Source: Tritrichomonas musculus (Eukaryota > Parabasalia > Tritrichomonadida > Tritrichomonadidae). From it: a stretch of DNA of 23,892 nt. The stretch is from positions 1 to 23,892 of the forward strand of contig JAPFFF010000389.1 of NCBI GenBank assembly GCA_039105265.1, given 5' to 3'. Positions 8,496 to 17,973 of the stretch are shown one piece after another; position 1 is the first letter of the stretch; each line of letters opens with the position of its first letter. A program made the translations under genes and the position numbers. The notes beneath the pieces were generated by a model that did no database searches, was not told where the DNA came from, and worked only from the letters and a program-made list of their open reading frames with translations.

Positions 8496-11400
8496 GTAAT
8501 CTAGTGTATTAGTAAAAATCACTGCACTGGTCGTAATCTTCTGTATTAGTAAGAATCGCTGCACTGGTCGTAATCTTCTGTATTAGTAAGAATCACTGCG
8601 TTGATAGTAATCTAGTGTATTAGTAAAAATCACTGCACTGGTCGTAATCTTCTGTATTAGTAAGATTCACTGCACTGGTCGTAATCTTCTGTATTAGTAA
8701 GAATCGCTGAACTGGTCGTAATCTTCTGTATTAGTAAGAATCACTGCGTTGATAGTAATCTAGTGTATTAGTAAGATTCACTGCACTGGTCGTAATCTTC
8801 TGTATTAGTAAGAATCACTGCGTTGATAGTAATCTAGTGTATTAGTAAAAATCACTGCACTGGTCGTAATCTTCTGTATTAGTAAGATTCACTGCACTGG
8901 TCGTAATCTTCTGTATTAGTAAGATTCACTGCACTGGTCGTAATCTTCTGTATTAGTAAGAATCACTGCACTGGTCGTAATCTTCTGTATTAGTAAGAAT
9001 CGCTGCACTGGTCGTAATCTTCTGTATTAATAAGATTCACTGCACTGGTCGTAATCTTCTGTATTAGTAAGAATCGCTGCACTGGTCGTAATCTTCTGTA
9101 TTAGTAATAATCACTGCACTGGTCGTAATCTTCTGTATTAGTAAGAATCGCTGCACTGGTCGTAATCTTCTGTATTAGTAAGAATCGCTGCACTGGTCGT
9201 AATCTTCTGTATTAATAAGATTCACTGCACTGGTCGTAATCTTCTGTATTAGTAAGAATCGCTGCACTGGTCGTAATCTTCTGTATTAGTAAGAATCACT
9301 GCACTGGTCGTAATCTTCTGTATTAGTAAGAATCGCTGCACTGGTCGTAATCTTCTGTATTAGTAAGATTCACTGCACTGGTCGTAATCTTCTGATTTAG
9401 TAAGAATCACTGCGTTGATAGTAATCTAGTGTATTAGTAAAAATCACTGCACTGGTCGTAATCTTCTGTATTAGTAAGATTCACTGCACTGGTCGTAATC
9501 TTCTGTATTAGTAAGAATCGCTGAACTGGTCGTAATCTTCTGTATTAGTAAGAATCACTGCGTTGATAGTAATCTAGTGTATTAGTAAGATTCACTGCAC
9601 TGGTCGTAATCTTCTGTATTAGTAAGATTCACTGCACTGGTCGTAATCTTCTGTATTAGTAAGATTCACTGCACTGGTCGTAATCTTCTGTATTAGTAAG
9701 AATCGCTGCGTTGGTAGTAATCTAGTGTATTAGTAAAAATCACTGCACTGGTCGTAATCTTCTGTATTAGTAAGATTCACTGCACTGGTCGTAATCTTCT
9801 GTATTAGTAAGATTCACTGCACTGGTCGTAATCTTCTGTATTAGTAATAATCACTGCACTGGTCGTAATCTTCTGTATTAGTAAGAATCACTGCGTTGAT
9901 AGTAATCTAGTGTATTAGTAAAAATCACTGCACTGGTCGTAATCTTCTGTATTAGTAAGAATCGCTGCACTGGTCGTAATCTTCTGTATTAGTAAGATTC
10001 ACTGCACTGGTCGTAATCTTCTGTATTAGTAATAATCACTGCACTGGTCGTAATCTTCTGTATTAGTAAGAATCACTGCGTTGATAGTAATCTAGTGTAT
10101 TAGTAAGATTCACTGCACTGGTCGTAATCTTCTGTATTAGTAAGAATCACTGCGTTGATAGTAATCTTCTGTATTAGTAAGATTCACTGCACTGGTCGTA
10201 ATCTTCTGTATTAGTAAGAATCACTGCACTGGTCGTAATCTTCTGTGTTAGTAAGAATCGCTGCGTTGGTAGTAATCTAGTGTATTAGTAAAAATCACTG
10301 CACTGGTCGTAATCTTCTGTATTAGTAAGATTCACTGCACTGGTCGTAATCTTCTGTATTAGTAAGATTCACTGCACTGGTCGTAATCTTCTGTATTAGT
10401 AATAATCACTGCACTGGTCGTAATCTTCTGTGTTAGTAAGAATCGCTGCGTTGGTAGTAATCTAGTGTATTAGTAAAAATCACTGCACTGGTCGTAATCT
10501 TCTGTATTAGTAAGATTCACTGCACTGGTCGTAATCTTCTGTATTAGTAAGATTCACTGCACTGGTCGTAATCTTCTGATTTAGTAAGAATCACTGCGTT
10601 GATAGTAATCTAGTGTATTAGTAAAAATCACTGCACTGGTCGTAATCTTCTGTATTAGTAAGATTCACTGCACTGGTCGTAATCTTCTGTATTAGTAAGA
10701 ATCGCTGAACTGGTCGTAATCTTCTGTATTAGTAAGAATCACTGCGTTGATAGTAATCTAGTGTATTAGTAAGATTCACTGCACTGGTCGTAATCTTCTG
10801 TATTAGTAATAATCACTGCACTGGTCGTAATCTTCTGTGTTAGTAAGAATCGCTGCGTTGGTAGTAATCTAGTGTATTAGTAAGAATCACTGCACTGGTC
10901 GTAATCTTCTGTATTAGTAAGAATCGCTGCACTGGTCGTAATCTTCTGTATTAGTAAGATTCACTGCACTGGTCGTAATCTTCTGATTTAGTAAGAATCA
11001 CTGCGTTGATAGTAATCTAGTGTATTAGTAAAAATCACTGCACTGGTCGTAATCTTCTGTATTAGTAAGATTCACTGCACTGGTCGTAATCTTCTGTATT
11101 AGTAAGAATCGCTGAACTGGTCGTAATCTTCTGTATTAGTAAGAATCACTGCGTTGATAGTAATCTAGTGTATTAGTAAGATTCACTGCACTGGTCGTAA
11201 TCTTCTGTATTAGTAAGATTCACTGCACTGGTCGTAATCTTCTGTATTAGTAAGATTCACTGCACTGGTCGTAATCTTCTGTATTAGTAAGAATCGCTGC
11301 GTTGGTAGTAATCTAGTGTATTAGTAAAAATCACTGCACTGGTCGTAATCTTCTGTATTAGTAAGATTCACTGCACTGGTCGTAATCTTCTGTATTAGTA

Positions 11401-14400
11401 AGATTCACTGCACTGGTCGTAATCTTCTGTATTAGTAATAATCACTGCACTGGTCGTAATCTTCTGTATTAGTAAGAATCACTGCGTTGATAGTAATCTA
11501 GTGTATTAGTAAAAATCACTGCACTGGTCGTAATCTTCTGTATTAGTAAGAATCGCTGCACTGGTCGTAATCTTCTGTATTAGTAAGATTCACTGCACTG
11601 GTCGTAATCTTCTGTATTAGTAATAATCACTGCACTGGTCGTAATCTTCTGTATTAGTAAGAATCACTGCGTTGATAGTAATCTAGTGTATTAGTAAGAT
11701 TCACTGCACTGGTCGTAATCTTCTGTATTAGTAAGAATCACTGCGTTGATAGTAATCTTCTGTATTAGTAAGATTCACTGCACTGGTCGTAATCTTCTGT
11801 ATTAGTAAGAATCACTGCACTGGTCGTAATCTTCTGTGTTAGTAAGAATCGCTGCGTTGGTAGTAATCTAGTGTATTAGTAAAAATCACTGCACTGGTCG
11901 TAATCTTCTGTATTAGTAAGATTCACTGCACTGGTCGTAATCTTCTGTATTAGTAAGATTCACTGCACTGGTCGTAATCTTCTGTATTAGTAATAATCAC
12001 TGCACTGGTCGTAATCTTCTGTGTTAGTAAGAATCGCTGCGTTGGTAGTAATCTAGTGTATTAGTAAAAATCACTGCACTGGTCGTAATCTTCTGTATTA
12101 GTAAGATTCACTGCACTGGTCGTAATCTTCTGTATTAGTAAGATTCACTGCACTGGTCGTAATCTTCTGATTTAGTAAGAATCACTGCGTTGATAGTAAT
12201 CTAGTGTATTAGTAAAAATCACTGCACTGGTCGTAATCTTCTGTATTAGTAAGATTCACTGCACTGGTCGTAATCTTCTGTATTAGTAAGAATCGCTGAA
12301 CTGGTCGTAATCTTCTGTATTAGTAAGAATCACTGCGTTGATAGTAATCTAGTGTATTAGTAAGATTCACTGCACTGGTCGTAATCTTCTGTATTAGTAA
12401 TAATCACTGCACTGGTCGTAATCTTCTGTGTTAGTAAGAATCGCTGCGTTGGTAGTAATCTAGTGTATTAGTAAGAATCACTGCACTGGTCGTAATCTTC
12501 TGTATTAGTAAGAATCGCTGCACTGGTCGTAATCTTCTGTATTAGTAAGATTCACTGCACTGGTCGTAATCTTCTGATTTAGTAAGAATCACTGCGTTGA
12601 TAGTAATCTAGTGTATTAGTAAAAATCACTGCACTGGTCGTAATCTTCTGTATTAGTAAGATTCACTGCACTGGTCGTAATCTTCTGTATTAGTAAGAAT
12701 CGCTGAACTGGTCGTAATCTTCTGTATTAGTAAGAATCACTGCGTTGATAGTAATCTAGTGTATTAGTAAGATTCACTGCACTGGTCGTAATCTTCTGTA
12801 TTAGTAAGATTCACTGCACTGGTCGTAATCTTCTGTATTAGTAAGATTCACTGCACTGGTCGTAATCTTCTGTATTAGTAAGAATCGCTGCGTTGGTAGT
12901 AATCTAGTGTATTAGTAAAAATCACTGCACTGGTCGTAATCTTCTGTATTAGTAAGATTCACTGCACTGGTCGTAATCTTCTGTATTAGTAAGATTCACT
13001 GCACTGGTCGTAATCTTCTGTATTAGTAATAATCACTGCACTGGTCGTAATCTTCTGTATTAGTAAGAATCACTGCGTTGATAGTAATCTAGTGTATTAG
13101 TAAAAATCACTGCACTGGTCGTAATCTTCTGTATTAGTAAGAATCGCTGCACTGGTCGTAATCTTCTGTATTAGTAAGATTCACTGCACTGGTCGTAATC
13201 TTCTGTATTAGTAATAATCACTGCACTGGTCGTAATCTTCTGTATTAGTAAGAATCACTGCGTTGATAGTAATCTAGTGTATTAGTAAGATTCACTGCAC
13301 TGGTCGTAATCTTCTGTATTAGTAAGAATCACTGCGTTGATAGTAATCTTCTGTATTAGTAAGATTCACTGCACTGGTCGTAATCTTCTGTATTAGTAAG
13401 AATCACTGCACTGGTCGTAATCTTCTGTGTTAGTAAGAATCGCTGCGTTGGTAGTAATCTAGTGTATTAGTAAAAATCACTGCACTGGTCGTAATCTTCT
13501 GTATTAGTAAGATTCACTGCACTGGTCGTAATCTTCTGTATTAGTAAGATTCACTGCACTGGTCGTAATCTTCTGTATTAGTAATAATCACTGCACTGGT
13601 CGTAATCTTCTGTGTTAGTAAGAATCGCTGCGTTGGTAGTAATCTAGTGTATTAGTAAAAATCACTGCACTGGTCGTAATCTTCTGTATTAGTAAGATTC
13701 ACTGCACTGGTCGTAATCTTCTGTATTAGTAAGATTCACTGCACTGGTCGTAATCTTCTGTATTAGTAATAATCACTGCACTGGTCGTAATCTTCTGTAT
13801 TAGTAAGAATCACTGCGTTGATAGTAATCTAGTGTATTAGTAAAAATCACTGCACTGGTCGTAATCTTCTGTATTAGTAAGAATCGCTGCACTGGTCGTA
13901 ATCTTCTGTATTAGTAAGATTCACTGCACTGGTCGTAATCTTCTGTATTAGTAAGATTCACTGCACTGGTCGTAATCTTCTGTATTAGTAAGAATCACTG
14001 CGTTGATAGTAATCTAGTGTATTAGTAAGATTCACTGCACTGGTCGTAATCTTCTGTATTAGTAAGATTCACTGCACTGGTCGTAATCTTCTGTGTTAGT
14101 AAGAATCGCTGCGTTGGTAGTAATCTAGTGTATTAGTAAAAATCACTGCACTGGTCGTAATCTTCTGTATTAGTAAGATTCACTGCACTGGTCGTAATCT
14201 TCTGTATTAGTAAGATTCACTGCACTGGTCGTAATCTTCTGTATTAGTAATAATCACTGCACTGGTCGTAATCTTCTGTATTAGTAAGATTCACTGCACT
14301 GGTCGTAATCTTCTGTGTTAGTAAGAATCGCTGCGTTGGTAGTAATCTAGTGTATTAGTAAAAATCACTGCACTGGTCGTAATCTTCTGCGCTGGTAGTA

Positions 14401-14429
14401 ATCTAGTGTATTAGTAAGAATCACTGCGT
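8496..14429. repeat. 37-bp satellite array, about 160 units, with 1,591-bp higher-order repeat
   Basis: Units are 37 bp, each made of two related halves, gcactggtcgtaatcttct (19) and gtattagtaagaatcact (18), which share a tNgtNgtaatc-like core. Main variants are a gcgttgatagtaatctagt half, a gttggtagt half, and small changes such as aataatc, aaaaatc or gatttag. The rare gatttag variant lies at 9391, 10575, 10982, 12166 and 12573: spacings of 1184 and 407 alternate, giving an exact 1,591-bp (43-unit) higher-order period from about 9282 to 13756 (two full copies and most of a third). It is non-coding: 37 is not a multiple of three and stops fall in all frames. It lies between the transposase start and the right TIR of the MULE. 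Confidence 0.95.
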
Positions 14430-14500
14430 CAATTAGAAAATATAATTATGAACTTCTAACAAATAAACTGTCATTTTTGAGTAGTTTATTTATTTTATTC
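14430..14500. other. Unique spacer between satellite and right TIR
   Basis: A short AT-rich stretch inside the MULE in which I see no gene or repeat. Confidence 0.6.
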
Positions 14501-14566
14501 AAAAAGTTCCTACATAAACCATTGAATATTTCTTTCAAAAAGTGGTGAATGCTTAAGCGATTATCC
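14501..14566 (-). repeat. Right terminal inverted repeat of the MULE
   Basis: Read on the minus strand it starts ggataatcgcttaagcattc and continues caccactttttgaaag, matching the left TIR. Only one copy of the gcattcaccact core is present at this end, against three at the left end. Confidence 0.9.
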
Positions 14567-14575
14567 AATAAATTT
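14567..14575 (+). repeat. Right 9-bp target-site duplication of the MULE
   Basis: aataaattt, identical to 5982-5990, directly outside the right TIR. Confidence 0.88.
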
Positions 14576-14576
14576 G

Positions 14577-14581
14577 TCATT
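14577..14581 (+). promoter_or_regulatory. Candidate initiator of the kinase-Sel1 gene (TCATT)
   Basis: TCATT fits the trichomonad Inr, with the +1 adenine at 14579, 14 nt before the ATG. It begins one base after the MULE target duplication, so the start site survived insertion while all upstream DNA was displaced by 8.6 kb. Confidence 0.5.
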
Positions 14582-14592
14582 CAAATTTTCAA

Positions 14593-17500
14593 ATGAAGGA
14601 AAATAAAAGCAAGTATGCTGATAAATACCAATTTTTTGTTGTTGATCCTAATAATTATGAATATGACCCTGATGAAGCACAAAAGGATCCACTTAACTTT
14701 GGTTTCATAGTTAAGGCAAAAGAAAAAAAGACTGGCAGAGATGTGGCAATCCATCAATTAGATGAAAGTGATTCTAACGACAACGCAGATATATCAAAGA
14801 TCTTTCTTCGAGAATTAGAGTTTTATGTTGGTGTTAAATCATACCTTGGTATTCCAACTTTTATTGGCTATTATTTCGCTCCAGAAAAGTCAATTGTTAC
14901 CGAATATTTAAAAAATGGAAGATTAACAAAGTTTTATTCAAAGCTCAAAAAAAATAATCAGCGGCAAGTTGATTTATGGACAGATACGTTTAAAGCACGA
15001 TTAACTTTTGGAATTGCATGCACAATGATGCACCTTCACACGTTTAAAGCAATTCACCGACGCCTTAATGCAGACGTAATATGTTTTGATGATGAATACA
15101 ATCCAAAAGTGACTGAATTCGCATTTTCGAAAATACAAATAAATACAAAACCAATTTCTGATTTGAGACTCAGAACAAATTCATTTTATGTTTCACCAGA
15201 AATTAAAAATGACAAAGTTGCGTCTACTAAATCTGACGTATTTTCATTCGGTGTACTTCTTTTATCTATTGTTCAAGGAAATGAAGATTTTCAAATTGAT
15301 CCACAAACAGGAATGCTTAAAATCCCAGAAGAAACACCCAAGCTTGTTTCAAGCATCATCACAAATTGTACAAACGAAGATCCAGCCAAACGTCCTTCTT
15401 TCGCTCAGATTGTTAAAGCACTTAAAGACAGTCAAAAACTCTTTCCTGACACAGATGAAAACGAATATCACAATTTTGTTGATAGGTATATGCAGAATGT
15501 TCAAATTTCTCCACAAGACAAGCCCCTTCTTACTGGTATGCCTAGAATCACAAAGAAAAAGAAGTCAAATAAGAGAAGAACAGCATTTTCTTCCTCATCT
15601 TATTCTAAAGCAAGCAAAAAAGAAAGCAGCCCAAAAAGTTTTGGTAAAACATATTCACAAATTCATCAAGAACAGAAATCTCAAACACAATCATCGAAGA
15701 AAGCAAATAGTCAGATCAATGATGAACAAAATGTTTCACCAAAATCATCAAGTCAAAGATCTAAACTTGGATTTTCGTCATCGAACACCAAATCAGGTAA
15801 GAAACATATACCAGAAAAAGAGTATAACTCTGATGATGAAGAAATAGACGAATCAATGAAAAAATCAAGTCAAAGATCTAAACTTGGATTTTCGTCATCG
15901 AACACCAAATCAGGTAAGAAACATATACCAGAAAAAGAGTATAACTCTGATGATGAAGAAATAGACGAATCAATGAAAAAATCAAGTCAAAGATCTAAAC
16001 TTGGCTTTTCGTCATCGAACACCAAATCAGGTAAGAAACATATACCAGAAAAAGAGTATAACTCTGATGATGAAGAAATAGACGAATCAATGAAAAAATC
16101 AAGTCAAAGATCTAAACTTGGCTTTTCGTCATCAAACACCAAATCAGGTAAGAAACATATACCAGAAAAAGAGTATAACTCTGATGATGAAGAAATAGAC
16201 GAATCAATGAAAAAATCAAGTCAAAGATCTAAACTTGGCTTTTCATCATCAAACACCAAATCAGGTAAGAAACATATACCAGAAAAAGAGTATAACTCTG
16301 ATGATGAAGAAATAGACGAATCAATGAAAAAATCAAGTCAAAGATCTAAACTTGGCTTTTCATCATCAAATACAAAGTCATCTAAACGCGTAGAAATCGA
16401 AGCAGATGATTCTAAGTCACATAGTGATGAAGACAAAGAAAAGACAGATTCAGAAGACGAAACAAATGATCAAGATGAATCATCTAGTGATGATGAAGTT
16501 GACATCAAAATTTCAAGTGATGATGATGATCACGATGATTCTGAACCCGAAATTGTCGAAGTCGACCCACCAAAAGGTGAATTTTATTCACAATCTAGTG
16601 AAGTCCTTCCAGTTGATACATCATCAGATGAAGAGGAATTTATTTTTGTCAATACCACGCTAAAAGATTTTCTCAAGAAAGCCAACGATGGTGAACCTTT
16701 TGCTATGCTTCGAGTAGGACGTGCTTATCAAAAAGGAGAACTCAATGCCAAAATAAACAAAGAAGAAGCATTCAATTGGTACAAGAAAGCAGCTGATGCT
16801 GGCCATCCCATTGGCCTTTATAACTATGCTACATGTAAGAAGAAAGGAATTGGAACTGAAATAGATGAAGAAGAAGCCTTCCGTGCCATGAAAGAAGCAG
16901 CACAAAAACAGAATAACAATCCAATGGCCATGAATACTTATGCGAAATGGCTTTTAGAAAAAGATCCAATAGGCAACCAAAAAGAAGCTCTTACATACTT
17001 CGAAAATTCAATGAAGCAAGGTAATTCAGATGCCACATTTAGTGCTGCTAAAATTTATGCTTCAACCAATCAAATAGAAAAGGCAAAGAGAGCTTACTTA
17101 AATGCTGGTGAGCTTGGTATTTATGCTGCTTACAACAACTATGCACTTTTATGTCTTCAAGATAAAGCTACTCGCAATGAAGGAATTTTAATTTTGAAGC
17201 AAAATGCATCAAGAAATAATCCAGAGTCAAATTACAACCTTGGTCTTATTGATCTTGAAGGCAAGTATAACTGCGAATGTAATTCTTCTAGTGCCTTTAA
17301 TTATTTCAGGAAAGCTGCTCATCTGAATCATCCAAATGCTTGCTTCCACTATGCAAGAATGCTTGCTAATGGCGAAGGCGACGTTCCTAAAAACCCGAAG
17401 AGAGCTGCTGATTATTACAGGAAGGGAATATCATTAGGTGATATAGACTCAATGATCAATTACGCTATAATGCTACAAAAGGACAACATCGAAGGAGTTA

Positions 17501-17658
17501 ATCAGGACTTGGAAAAGGCAGCCTCTTTATTCAAGGAGGCAGCTGATGAAGGAAACAAGTTTGCAATGAAAAAGTATGCTCAATGCTTGTCTAAAGGTCA
17601 AGGTGTTGAAAAAGATGAAGACTTGGCTGAAGAATACAATAATAGGGCCAAGGCTTAG
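14593..17658 (+). CDS. Pseudokinase with acidic repeat linker and Sel1-like repeats
   Basis: A 1,021-aa intronless gene. Residues about 35-285 form a TKL-like protein kinase fold, but the key residues are replaced: VAIH instead of VAIK (H54), HRRL instead of HRDL (155-158), D161 at the usual metal-binding Asn, and EFA (175-177) instead of DFG. The structural motifs SPE (201-203), SDVFSFG (214-220) and KRPSF are kept, so it is probably a pseudokinase acting as a scaffold. Residues about 320-385 are basic and Ser-rich; 386-596 hold five near-identical 39-aa repeats plus a partial sixth; about 597-665 is a highly acidic Ser/Asp/Glu tract. From about 690 to the end are roughly eight or nine Sel1-like repeats (for example AFNWYKKAADAGHPIGLYNYA), an alpha-solenoid for protein binding. 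Kinase-Sel1 fusions are common in trichomonads. Confidence 0.93.
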   Translation: MKENKSKYADKYQFFVVDPNNYEYDPDEAQKDPLNFGFIVKAKEKKTGRDVAIHQLDESDSNDNADISKIFLRELEFYVGVKSYLGIPTFIGYYFAPEKSIVTEYLKNGRLTKFYSKLKKNNQRQVDLWTDTFKARLTFGIACTMMHLHTFKAIHRRLNADVICFDDEYNPKVTEFAFSKIQINTKPISDLRLRTNSFYVSPEIKNDKVASTKSDVFSFGVLLLSIVQGNEDFQIDPQTGMLKIPEETPKLVSSIITNCTNEDPAKRPSFAQIVKALKDSQKLFPDTDENEYHNFVDRYMQNVQISPQDKPLLTGMPRITKKKKSNKRRTAFSSSSYSKASKKESSPKSFGKTYSQIHQEQKSQTQSSKKANSQINDEQNVSPKSSSQRSKLGFSSSNTKSGKKHIPEKEYNSDDEEIDESMKKSSQRSKLGFSSSNTKSGKKHIPEKEYNSDDEEIDESMKKSSQRSKLGFSSSNTKSGKKHIPEKEYNSDDEEIDESMKKSSQRSKLGFSSSNTKSGKKHIPEKEYNSDDEEIDESMKKSSQRSKLGFSSSNTKSGKKHIPEKEYNSDDEEIDESMKKSSQRSKLGFSSSNTKSSKRVEIEADDSKSHSDEDKEKTDSEDETNDQDESSSDDEVDIKISSDDDDHDDSEPEIVEVDPPKGEFYSQSSEVLPVDTSSDEEEFIFVNTTLKDFLKKANDGEPFAMLRVGRAYQKGELNAKINKEEAFNWYKKAADAGHPIGLYNYATCKKKGIGTEIDEEEAFRAMKEAAQKQNNNPMAMNTYAKWLLEKDPIGNQKEALTYFENSMKQGNSDATFSAAKIYASTNQIEKAKRAYLNAGELGIYAAYNNYALLCLQDKATRNEGILILKQNASRNNPESNYNLGLIDLEGKYNCECNSSSAFNYFRKAAHLNHPNACFHYARMLANGEGDVPKNPKRAADYYRKGISLGDIDSMINYAIMLQKDNIEGVNQDLEKAASLFKEAADEGNKFAMKKYAQCLSKGQGVEKDEDLAEEYNNRAKA
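15748..16380 (+). repeat. 117-bp coding tandem repeat (5 copies plus a partial)
   Basis: Each unit encodes 39 residues starting SSQRSKLGFSSSNTKSGKKH and containing EYNSDDEEIDESMKK. Copies differ at only a few, mostly silent positions, such as ggattt or ggcttt and tcgtcatcg or tcatcatca, in a left-to-right gradient, as expected from recent unequal exchange. The Ser-Asp-Asp-Glu-Glu stretch fits acidophilic kinase (CK2-type) sites. Confidence 0.95.
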
Positions 17659-17973
17659 AAAATATAAGAATTTATGATTTATTTTTATCATCTTATTTAA
17701 ACCAGTTATAAAATCATTTTTATATTGCTTTTTATTTTTTCTGAAGATATTTATAATCATTTTTATAATGTTGAAGTCTACAACCTTTTTTTTCTTTATT
17801 TATTTAGAATACAAGTACTATTTATTAAATAATTCATACAATGACTTACATATTTAAAAAAGATAATTGATAAATGAAATAAAAATATAAGAGTGCACAT
17901 ATATCAAAATTTTACAAAAAAACGCAATATTCATATAATAAAAATATTTTTTTTTTTCTCACTATTTGTCTAT
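17659..17973. other. Intergenic between convergent genes
   Basis: AT-rich spacer between the 3' ends of the kinase-Sel1 and TBC genes. T-runs near 17787 and 17949 are visible; I see no gene or structured element. Confidence 0.6.

Larger units (their letters stand above)
5991..14566 (-). mobile_element. Complete Mutator-like element (MULE) carrying a satellite array
   Basis: An 8,576-bp DNA transposon. It has terminal inverted repeats of about 67 bp (5991-6057 and 14501-14566), perfect flanking 9-bp duplications aataaattt (5982-5990 and 14567-14575), and one intact MULE-type transposase on the minus strand. Inside its left end lie two 52-bp subterminal repeats that repeat the TIR core. Between the transposase start codon and the right TIR is about 6.3 kb of non-coding DNA, mostly a 37-bp satellite. 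MULEs of Trichomonas vaginalis are known to have TIRs and 9-bp duplications. The exact duplications, near-identical TIRs and open frame suggest recent insertion. It may still be able to move, but that is inference. Confidence 0.9.

Noticed and set aside
8496-14429. CRISPR array
   Set aside because: The 37-bp length is suggestive, but units run head to tail with no unique spacers, differ by internal variants, and lie in eukaryotic transposon DNA.
8496-14429. Coding tandem repeat
   Set aside because: A 37-bp period shifts frame every unit, and stop triplets such as tag, taa and (on minus) tga occur in all frames.
8496-14429. Centromeric or telomeric satellite
   Set aside because: The array lies wholly between the transposase and right TIR of one MULE with exact target duplications, so it came in with the element.
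15188-15847. 219-aa ORF overlapping the kinase-Sel1 gene
   Set aside because: It is in another frame of a clearly coding region; its length reflects the low stop density there.
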